A stretch of DNA of 6,597 nucleotides from an uncultured Intestinimonas sp. Lineage in GTDB: Bacteria; Bacillota_A; Clostridia; Oscillospirales; Oscillospiraceae. Where the stretch lies: NCBI GenBank assembly GCA_958435885.1, contig CAUBHZ010000108.1:1-6597 (forward strand), in the 5' to 3' direction. Shown piece after piece: positions 1-5,446 of the stretch; the stretch's first letter is position 1; each line of letters begins with the position of its first letter. The notes below the pieces were generated by a model. It was not told the origin of the DNA and searched no databases. It saw nothing but the letters and a program-made list of their open reading frames with translations. The position numbers were made by a program, and so were the translations under genes.

Positions 1-744
1 ATGATGGGCAACTACAACGGCCTCTTCCTCCCCATGTATGTGGTGGGCTACATCTGCTCCGCCCCCTTCTTTGTCGGCGGCGTGGTGGTCTCCCAGCGCC
101 ACGGCCAGAAGAGGACCCTGGTCTCCTTCACTACCCTGGCCCTCATCATGTACGTGGGCGTCACCGTGCTGCTCGCCCTGTGGCAGCCCGGCAGCGAGAC
201 CTTTACCCTGAAATTCTTCCTCCTGCCGGAGGGCGGCATCTCCCTGAGCTATATCAACCTCTACACCGTCCTCTTCCTCCTCTGCTACGGCATCGGCTAC
301 GGCGCCTACTACTCCACCGCCGACATGTCCATCCCCATGGTGGCCGACTGCTCCGACTATGAGACCTACCGCACCGGCAACTATGTTCCCGGCATCATCG
401 GCACCCTCTTCTCCCTGGTGGACAAGCTGGTCTCCTCCCTGAGCACCACCATCGTGGGTCTGGCCGTCTTCGCCGTGGGCCTCACCAAGCTCCCCGACAC
501 CCACACCCCCTACGTGGACGGCATGAAGTGGCTCACCATCATCCTCTTCTGCGTCATCCCCATGGTGGCCTGGGTGTTCACCCTCATCGCCATGAAGGGC
601 TACAAGCTCACCGGCAAGCGCATGAAGGAGATCCAGGCCGTCAACGCTGTGCGCAAGGATGCCATCTCCAAGGGTATGAGCGTGGAGGAGGCCATGGCCA
701 CCTGGGTGACCATCGACCAGGTCCCCCACGAGTTCCGGGACTGA
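1..744 (+). CDS. GPH-family sugar/hexuronide:cation symporter, C-terminal part (5' truncated by the window)
   Basis: This is the C-terminal half of a major-facilitator-type membrane transporter of the glycoside-pentoside-hexuronide:cation symporter (GPH, MelB/UidB-like) family. Its likely role is cation-coupled uptake of a sugar acid or glycoside. The 247 visible residues contain about five hydrophobic segments (roughly 8-31, 41-60, 84-105, 130-161 and 175-198). A short basic loop with SQRHGQKR (31-38) lies between the first two. The best family mark is [19 protein letters not shown] (108-126), which matches the conserved D-x-x-D-Y-E/K loop of GPH symporters and is followed by the [13 protein letters not shown] helix. 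Family members are usually about 450-500 residues, so roughly half is missing to the left. The methionine at base 1 is probably internal, because the frame is open to the edge. The gene ends 37 bp before uxuA, so co-transcription is likely and a glucuronide or hexuronate substrate is a reasonable inference. The exact substrate is not readable. Confidence 0.88.
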   Translation: MMGNYNGLFLPMYVVGYICSAPFFVGGVVVSQRHGQKRTLVSFTTLALIMYVGVTVLLALWQPGSETFTLKFFLLPEGGISLSYINLYTVLFLLCYGIGYGAYYSTADMSIPMVADCSDYETYRTGNYVPGIIGTLFSLVDKLVSSLSTTIVGLAVFAVGLTKLPDTHTPYVDGMKWLTIILFCVIPMVAWVFTLIAMKGYKLTGKRMKEIQAVNAVRKDAISKGMSVEEAMATWVTIDQVPHEFRD

Positions 745-781
745 GCCCGGCCTACATCAGCAACAGAATACAGGAGGCATT

Positions 782-1831
782 ATGAAACTTTCCTTCCGCT
801 GGTACGGAGAGAGCGATCCCATCTCTCTGGAATATATCCGTCAGATCCCCGGTATGCGCTCCATCGTCACCGCCGTCTACGACGTCAAGCCCGGCCAGGT
901 GTGGCCGGAGGAGTCCCTGGCCAAGCTGAAGCGGGACTGCGACGAAAACGGTCTCATCTTCGACGTGGTGGAGTCCATTCCCGTCCACGAGGACATCAAG
1001 CTGGGCCGCGGCGACGTGGATGAGCTGCTGGAGGTCTACTGCGAGAACATCCGCCGCTGCGCCAAGTACGGCGTCAAGTGCGTCACCTACAACTTCATGC
1101 CCGTCTTTGACTGGACCCGGACCCAGCTGGACAAGAAGGCGCCCGACGGCTCCACCAGCCTGGTCATGTACTGGGAGCAGATGAAGGGCCTGGACCCCCT
1201 GAAGGACGACATCCACCTGCCCGGCTGGGACTCCAGCTACACCCAGGAGGAGGTCCGGGAGCTGATCTCCGCCTACGGCGCTCTGGGCGAGGAGGGCCTG
1301 TGGGCCAACCTGGAGCGGTTCCTCAAAAAAGTCATCCCCGTGGCCGAAGCGTGCGGCGTCAAAATGGCCATCCACCCCGACGATCCCCCGTACCCCATCT
1401 TCGGCCTGCCCCGCATCATCACCTGCGAGGCCAACCTGGACCGTTTCCTGAAGCTCTGCGACAGCCCCGCCAACTGCCTGTGCCTGTGCACCGGCTCCCT
1501 GGGCTGCGCCCGGAGCAACGACGTGGCCGCCATGGTCCGCAAGTACTCCGCCATGGGCCGCATCGCCTTCATGCACATCCGCAACGTGAAGATCATGGAG
1601 GACGGCTCCTTTGAGGAGCGGGCCCACCTCTCCTCCTGCGGCAGCCTGGACATCTACGAGATCGTCAAGGCCCTGGTGGAGACCGGCTTTGACGGCTACG
1701 TCCGGCCCGACCACGGCCGCATGATCTGGGGCGAGACCGGCAAGCCCGGCTACGGCCTCTTCGACCGCGCCCTGGGCGCCACCTACATCAACGGGCTCTT
1801 CGAGGCCTGCGAGAAAGACCGCCGAGCCTGA
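782..1831 (+). CDS. uxuA: Mannonate dehydratase
   Basis: UxuA (EC 4.2.1.8) is a cytoplasmic enzyme that removes water from D-mannonate to give 2-keto-3-deoxygluconate, the last specific step of glucuronate breakdown. The 349-residue protein has the family's start (FRWYGESDP, 5-13; [14 protein letters not shown], 29-42) and the [12 protein letters not shown] segment (103-114) typical of this TIM-barrel enzyme. Candidate metal ligands are H198 in AIHPDDPP, a cysteine in the NCLCLCTGS segment (C236 fits best) and D310-H311 in VRPDHGR. These correspond, as I recall, to the Mn-binding His, Cys, Asp and His of the Streptococcus suis enzyme. H265 in MHIRN and Y324 in KPGYG are further likely active-site residues. 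The length is close to Gram-positive homologues (about 350-370) and shorter than E. coli UxuA (394). AGGAGG at 772-777 lies 4 bases before the ATG. The next gene is the enzyme of the preceding step, which supports the assignment. Confidence 0.96.
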   Translation: MKLSFRWYGESDPISLEYIRQIPGMRSIVTAVYDVKPGQVWPEESLAKLKRDCDENGLIFDVVESIPVHEDIKLGRGDVDELLEVYCENIRRCAKYGVKCVTYNFMPVFDWTRTQLDKKAPDGSTSLVMYWEQMKGLDPLKDDIHLPGWDSSYTQEEVRELISAYGALGEEGLWANLERFLKKVIPVAEACGVKMAIHPDDPPYPIFGLPRIITCEANLDRFLKLCDSPANCLCLCTGSLGCARSNDVAAMVRKYSAMGRIAFMHIRNVKIMEDGSFEERAHLSSCGSLDIYEIVKALVETGFDGYVRPDHGRMIWGETGKPGYGLFDRALGATYINGLFEACEKDRRA

Positions 1832-1867
1832 ACCCAAGTCCGGCTCACTGAGAAAGGAACCTTTATC

Positions 1868-2722
1868 ATGAAGAAAAATGTGATCGATACCGACCTCACC
1901 GGCAAGGTGGCCGTGGTCACCGGCGCCGGCGGCGTGCTCTGCTCCACCTTCGCCAAGGACCTGGCCCAGGCGGGCGCCAAGGTGGCCCTGCTGGACCTGA
2001 ACCAGGAGGCCGCCCAGAAGTTCGCCGACGAGATCACCGCCGAGGGCGGTGTGGCCAGGGCCTACGCCTGCAACGTGCTGGACAAGGAGGCCTGCTACGC
2101 CGTGGCCGACCAGGTGGAGGCCGACCTGGGCAAGTGCGACATCCTCATCAACGGCGCCGGCGGCAACAACCCCCGTGCCACCACCGACAAGGAGTACTTT
2201 GAAAACGGCGACATGGACGCCGAGACCAAGAGCTTCTTCGACCTGGACAAGAGCGGCGTGGAGTTCGTCTTCAACCTGAACTTCATCGGCACCCTGCTGC
2301 CCACCCAGGCCTTCGCCCGCCAGATGGTGGGCCGGGAGGGCTGCAACATCCTGAACATCTCCTCCATGAACGCCTACACCCCCCTCACCAAGATCCCCGC
2401 CTACTCCGGCGCCAAGGCCGCCGTCAGCAACTTCACCCAGTGGCTGGCCGTCCACTTCTCCAAGGTGGGCATCCGGGTCAACGCCATCGCCCCCGGCTTC
2501 TTCTCCACCCAGCAGAACCAGAAGCTCCTCTTCAATGAGGACGGCACCCCCACCCCCCGCACCGGCAAGATCCTGTCCGCCACCCCCATGGGCCGCTTCG
2601 GCGACACCGAGAAGGAGCTCTCCGGCGCCGTCCTCTTCCTGCTTAACAACGAGGCCGCCAGCTTCATCACCGGCGTGTGCATCCCCATCGACGGCGGCTT
2701 CTCCGCCTATTCCGGCGTGTGA
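1868..2722 (+). CDS. uxuB: SDR-family fructuronate reductase / D-mannonate oxidoreductase (Bacillus UxuB/YjmF type)
   Basis: A classical short-chain dehydrogenase/reductase of 284 residues. It probably interconverts D-fructuronate and D-mannonate with NAD(H) (EC 1.1.1.57), feeding the UxuA reaction. Visible SDR features are the Rossmann start VVTGAGGVLC (16-25), D43 at the end of strand 2 (favouring NAD over NADP), the NGAGG motif (95-99), and the catalytic set N138 (NFIG), S166, Y179 and K183 (YSGAK). The segment FFDLDKSGVEFVFNLNF (123-139) and the end IDGGFSAYSGV are what I associate with the Bacillus-type UxuB family rather than with general SDRs. This enzyme is unrelated to the long-chain E. 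coli UxuB. One oddity is a cysteine (C25) where SDRs normally have the last glycine of the nucleotide-binding loop. AAAGGA at 1853-1858 precedes the ATG, with a 36-bp gap from uxuA. Gluconate 5-dehydrogenase-like activity is the main alternative, but the uxuA neighbour argues for mannonate. Confidence 0.85.
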   Translation: MKKNVIDTDLTGKVAVVTGAGGVLCSTFAKDLAQAGAKVALLDLNQEAAQKFADEITAEGGVARAYACNVLDKEACYAVADQVEADLGKCDILINGAGGNNPRATTDKEYFENGDMDAETKSFFDLDKSGVEFVFNLNFIGTLLPTQAFARQMVGREGCNILNISSMNAYTPLTKIPAYSGAKAAVSNFTQWLAVHFSKVGIRVNAIAPGFFSTQQNQKLLFNEDGTPTPRTGKILSATPMGRFGDTEKELSGAVLFLLNNEAASFITGVCIPIDGGFSAYSGV

Positions 2723-2750
2723 GCCACACCCGGCCATTTTTCCCATCCCC

Positions 2751-2787
2751 AGCGCCCGTCTGCAAGAGCAGGCGGGCGCTCTTTTTT
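2751..2787 (+). terminator. Strong intrinsic (Rho-independent) terminator
   Basis: A 13-bp stem is formed by AGCGCCCGTCTGC (2751-2763) and GCAGGCGGGCGCT (2768-2780). It is perfect except for one internal G-U pair, has a 4-base AAGA loop, and is followed by C and six T (2782-2787). It starts 28 bp after the SDR stop codon. It should end the hexuronate operon and insulate the exporter operon from it. Confidence 0.95.
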
Positions 2788-2802
2788 GCCCCCGTTGGGG
2801 AA

Positions 2803-2835
2803 TGTTTTGCCGCTGTTTAGAAATTGTTTCGATTT
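2803..2835 (+). promoter_or_regulatory. Three TGTTT direct repeats in exact 11-bp phase; candidate response-regulator binding site
   Basis: TGTTT occurs at 2803-2807, 2814-2818 and 2825-2829, so every start is exactly 11 bp from the next. The full units are TGTTTTGCCGC, TGTTTAGAAAT and TGTTTCGATTT. Head-to-tail repeats at one helical turn are the known layout for OmpR/PhoB-family response regulators. The site lies between the upstream terminator and the candidate -10 box of the exporter operon, where an activator would sit. No regulator gene is in the window, so the protein that binds is unknown. Confidence 0.45.
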
Positions 2836-2863
2836 TCTCGGCCGTCCGTTGAGGTTTTGCCCC

Positions 2864-2869
2864 TACAAT
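2864..2869 (+). promoter_or_regulatory. Candidate -10 box (TACAAT) for the exporter operon
   Basis: TACAAT matches the sigma-A -10 consensus at five of six positions and ends 41 bp before the adaptor start codon. There is no convincing -35 at 16-18 bp upstream (2841-2848 reads GCCGTCCG). TTGAGG at 2849-2854 is only 9 bp away, too close to serve. Either the promoter depends on an activator bound further upstream or the real promoter lies elsewhere in 2788-2880. A promoter is expected here because a strong terminator lies just upstream. Confidence 0.4.
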
Positions 2870-2910
2870 GAGGTCTGTGAATCAACCACGCGGAAAGGAC
2901 GGCTGGAAGC

Positions 2911-4692
2911 ATGACGCTGAATCTGAAGAAAAACTCCGACCCCGCCCGGAATGACACCGGCGGGCTCGCCGTGAAGAAAAAGGGACGCCGGAAAGGGCGG
3001 GTCAAAAAGCTGGTGGCCGTGGTGCTGGTGTGCGCCATCATTGGTGGCGGCGCCTGGTACTTCCTGGGCGGCGACCAGAACACCGCTGCCGCGGCCGACA
3101 CCGCCTACACCACCGCCGAGGTGACCCGGCAGACCATCACCTCCACCATCACCGGCAGCGGTACCCTGGAGGCGGCGGACTCCTACTCCGTCACCACCCT
3201 GCTGGAGGGCACCATTCTCACCGCCGATTTTGAGGAAGGCGATCAGGTGGAGGAGGGCACCGTCCTCTACACCATCGACTCCTCCGACGCCTCCAGCTCC
3301 CTGGAGCAGTCCCAGATCTCGGTGAACCAGGCCCAGCGCAACTACAACAACGCCGTGGAGAACCTGGATGACCTCACCGTCACCGCTCCCGTCTCCGGCC
3401 GCATCCTCTCCCTGGACGTGGAGGTGGGGGACGATGTGAGCGCCGGGCAGACGGTGGCCACCATCCGCAACTCCGACGTGATGGAGCTCACCGTCCCCTT
3501 CCCCGCCGACGACGCCCAGAGCTTCTATGTGGGCCAGACCGCCTCGGTCACCCTGGACTCCACCTTTGAGACCCTCACCGGCACCGTCACCAAGATCGCC
3601 GCCAACACCGAGGTCCTCACCGGCAACATGATCGTCCGTGATGTCACCATCCAGGTGTCCAACCCCGGCGGCATCACCACCACCCAGAGCGCCTCCGCCG
3701 AGGTAAACGGCGTGGGCAGCAGCTCCGGCGGCACCTTCACCTATGCCGACGAGTCCACCGTGACGGCCGGCGTGGCGGGCACCGTGGCCTCTATTTCCGT
3801 CTCCGAGGGAGATTGGGCGGACAAGAACCAGACCATCCTCACCCTCACCAGCGAGAGCCTCAGCGACCAGGTCCAGAGCGCCTCCGAGAGCCTGCGCAAC
3901 GCCGAGATCTCCTACGACAAGCAGACCGAGCAGCTGGACGACTACACCATCACCGCCCCCATCACCGGCACCATCGTGGACAAATACTACAACGCCGGCG
4001 AGATCAGCGAGGCCAACCAGGTCATGTGCACCATCTACGATCTGTCTTACCTCACCATGACCCTCAGCGTGGATGAGCTGGACATCTCCGACATCGCCGT
4101 GGGCCAGACTGTCTCGGTCACCGCCGACGCCGTGGAGGGCCAGACCTACACCGGCGTGGTCACCAAGGTCAGCGTGGCGGGCACCTCCACCGGCAGCGCC
4201 ACCACCTACCCCGTCACCATCCGCATCGACGAGACCGACGGCCTTCTCCCCGGCATGAGCGTGGACGCCACCATCGAGCTGGACAGCGCCGAAAACGTGC
4301 TGGCCATCCCCACCGCCGCCCTCAACCGGGGCAACACCGTCCTGGTCACCGCCGACTCCCCCAGCGCCGTCAACGCGGTGACCCAGGCACCCGAGGACAC
4401 GGAAGGCTCCGCGGCCCCGGAGGGCAGCGAGGCTCCGGCCGAAGTGCCTGAGGAGAGCGCCGCCGGCCAGCAGCAGTATGTCTCTATCCCCGTCACTGTA
4501 GGCATCAGCGACGACAACTACATCGAGATCACCTCCGGCCTCCAGGAGGGCGACGTGGTGGCCTACATCCCCACCACCTCCTCCAGCGGCGGCATGGGCA
4601 TGATGATGGGCGGCATGCCCGGCGGTATGGGCGGCGGCGCCATGGGCGGCGGAGGCGGCATGCCCAGCGGCGGCAGACCCGGCGGCATGTAA
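2911..4692 (+). CDS. Membrane-anchored HlyD/MacA-family ABC exporter adaptor (YknX-like) with duplicated lipoyl/barrel units
   Basis: Adaptor subunit of a MacAB/YknXYZ-type exporter, held in the membrane by one N-terminal helix (about 33-52) after a Lys/Arg-rich cytoplasmic stretch (6-33), with the rest outside. Its 593 residues read as: lipoyl half-motif 1 (100-123), short helix (128-152), lipoyl half-motif 2 (155-185, TAPVSGRI), beta-barrel (about 191-266); then again lipoyl half (289-314), helix (315-343), lipoyl half (345-375, TAPITGTI), beta-barrel (381-457). The membrane-proximal domain (461-480 plus 522-554, ending SGLQEGDVV) follows. It is interrupted by an acidic Ala/Pro/Glu-rich insert (about 483-520), and the protein ends in a Gly/Met-rich tail (557-593). 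Usual adaptors have one such unit and about 380-450 residues. ATG 2911 is the first possible start after an in-frame TGA at 2878, and AAAGGA at 2894-2899 precedes it. The ATPase and permease genes that follow confirm the exporter role. The substrate is unknown. Confidence 0.92.
   Translation: MTLNLKKNSDPARNDTGGLAVKKKGRRKGRVKKLVAVVLVCAIIGGGAWYFLGGDQNTAAAADTAYTTAEVTRQTITSTITGSGTLEAADSYSVTTLLEGTILTADFEEGDQVEEGTVLYTIDSSDASSSLEQSQISVNQAQRNYNNAVENLDDLTVTAPVSGRILSLDVEVGDDVSAGQTVATIRNSDVMELTVPFPADDAQSFYVGQTASVTLDSTFETLTGTVTKIAANTEVLTGNMIVRDVTIQVSNPGGITTTQSASAEVNGVGSSSGGTFTYADESTVTAGVAGTVASISVSEGDWADKNQTILTLTSESLSDQVQSASESLRNAEISYDKQTEQLDDYTITAPITGTIVDKYYNAGEISEANQVMCTIYDLSYLTMTLSVDELDISDIAVGQTVSVTADAVEGQTYTGVVTKVSVAGTSTGSATTYPVTIRIDETDGLLPGMSVDATIELDSAENVLAIPTAALNRGNTVLVTADSPSAVNAVTQAPEDTEGSAAPEGSEAPAEVPEESAAGQQQYVSIPVTVGISDDNYIEITSGLQEGDVVAYIPTTSSSGGMGMMMGGMPGGMGGGAMGGGGGMPSGGRPGGM
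4588..4689 (+). repeat. GGC/ATG-rich coding repeat for a Gly/Met-rich tail
   Basis: This stretch is built from irregular repeats of GGC and ATG codons (GGCGGCATG recurs). It encodes adaptor residues 560-593, with nine methionines, mostly glycine between them, and a few Pro, Ser, Ala and Arg. It reads cleanly to the stop codon, so it is an intact low-complexity tail rather than a frameshift artefact. Such simple sequence could change length between strains. Confidence 0.75.
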
Positions 4693-4698
4693 GGAGGT
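4690..4698 (+). promoter_or_regulatory. Ribosome binding site overlapping the adaptor stop codon
   Basis: TAAGGAGGT combines the adaptor's TAA stop (4690-4692) with a near-perfect anti-16S sequence (AAGGAGGT), 4 bases before the ATPase ATG at 4703. The overlap suggests that ribosomes ending on the adaptor pass straight to the ATPase, and it fixes the ATPase start. Confidence 0.85.
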
Positions 4699-4702
4699 CC
4701 CC

Positions 4703-5446
4703 ATGAGAGCACTCATCGAATTTCAGCAGGTGTGCAAGTACTACTACATGGGCGACACCACGGTGGTGGCCGCCGACCACATCTCCTTCCAGGTCTACAA
4801 AGGGGAGTTTGTGGCCATCGTGGGCCAGTCCGGCTCCGGTAAGTCCACCTGCATGAACATCATCGGCTGTCTGGACGTCCCCTCCGAGGGCACCTACCTG
4901 CTGGACGGCCGGGACGTGGGCCAGATGAACAAAAACGAGCTGGCCGAGATCCGCAACGAGCTGCTGGGCTTCATCTTTCAGCAGTATAACCTGCTCCCCA
5001 AGCTTAACCTCCTGGAAAACGTGGAGGTCCCCCTGATGTACGCCGGCGTCCCCAAAAAGGAGCGCCGGGAGCGGGCCATGGTGGCCCTGGAGATGGTGGG
5101 CCTGGCTGACAAGATGAAGCACAGGCCCAACGAGCTCTCCGGCGGCCAGCAGCAGCGGGTGTCCATCGCCCGGGCCCTGGTGGGAGAGCCGTCGGTGATC
5201 CTGGCCGACGAGCCCACCGGCGCCCTGGACTCCCGCACCGGCCGTGAAGTGCTGGGCATCCTCCAGGAGCTCCACGCCGCCGGCCACACCGTGGTCCTCA
5301 TCACCCACGACAACTCCATCGCCGTCCAGGCCCAGCGCATCATCCGTCTGGAGGACGGTCACGTCATCTACGACGGGCCCTCCGATGCGCCGGAGGCCGT
5401 GGTCACCCCCAACGCCGCGGGGCGGTTCGGAGGTGTCCCCTCATGA
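4703..5446 (+). CDS. ABC transporter ATP-binding protein, MacB/LolD/YknY type
   Basis: Cytoplasmic ATPase that drives the exporter by binding and hydrolysing ATP at the face of the permease. All catalytic motifs are present in the 247-residue protein: Walker A GQSGSGKST (41-49), Q-loop Q93 in IFQQYNLLP, signature LSGGQQQR (145-152), Walker B VILADE (165-170) with catalytic E170, D-loop ALD (174-176) and switch H202 in ITHD. The LSGGQQQR form, the NLLPKLNLLENVEVPL stretch and the ADEPTGALD box are typical of the MacB/LolD/FtsE-like class that works with FtsX-type permeases. The length (about 220-250) is normal for a stand-alone subunit. In E. coli MacB this domain is fused to the permease; here it is separate, as in B. 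subtilis YknY. The last 20 or so residues (EAVVTPNAAGRFGGVPS) are variable and carry the ribosome binding site for the next gene. Confidence 0.97.
   Translation: MRALIEFQQVCKYYYMGDTTVVAADHISFQVYKGEFVAIVGQSGSGKSTCMNIIGCLDVPSEGTYLLDGRDVGQMNKNELAEIRNELLGFIFQQYNLLPKLNLLENVEVPLMYAGVPKKERRERAMVALEMVGLADKMKHRPNELSGGQQQRVSIARALVGEPSVILADEPTGALDSRTGREVLGILQELHAAGHTVVLITHDNSIAVQAQRIIRLEDGHVIYDGPSDAPEAVVTPNAAGRFGGVPS
5429..5434 (+). promoter_or_regulatory. Ribosome binding site inside the ATPase gene; ATGA overlap with the permease
   Basis: GGAGGT sits 8 bases before ATG 5443, within the last codons of the ATPase gene. The ATPase stop (TGA, 5444-5446) overlaps the permease start as ATGA. This arrangement is the usual sign of translational coupling between subunits needed in fixed ratio, and it decides the permease start. 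Confidence 0.85.

Noticed and set aside
1..6. ATG at base 1 as the true start of the transporter gene
   Set aside because: The protein from this ATG would have only about five membrane helices and half the family's length. The frame is open to the window edge, so truncation by the window is the simpler reading.
752..2746. A very long open frame (664 codons) on the - strand across uxuA and uxuB
   Set aside because: It lies antisense to two clearly recognised genes. Its product is low-complexity Gly/Ala/Val/His/Leu with no family motif. Such frames arise automatically opposite genes with C/G-biased third positions.
2820..2830. Small inverted repeat GAAA-TTG-TTTC
   Set aside because: A 4-bp palindrome arm is expected by chance and overlaps the better-supported 11-bp-phased direct repeats.
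2849..2869. TTGAGG and TACAAT as a complete sigma-A promoter
   Set aside because: The spacing is only 9 bp, far below the 16-18 bp needed. Only the TACAAT part was kept, as a candidate -10.
3013..3042. Possible lipoprotein signal in the adaptor (LVCA around C41)
   Set aside because: The residue before the cysteine is Val rather than Gly, Ala or Ser, and the hydrophobic segment continues past the cysteine. It reads as an uncleaved transmembrane anchor.
2863..4716. A 617-codon open frame on the - strand, His/Gly/Val-rich
   Set aside because: It mirrors the adaptor gene, including the Gly/Met tail read backwards as His/Ala. It has no domain and is explained by codon bias on the coding strand.
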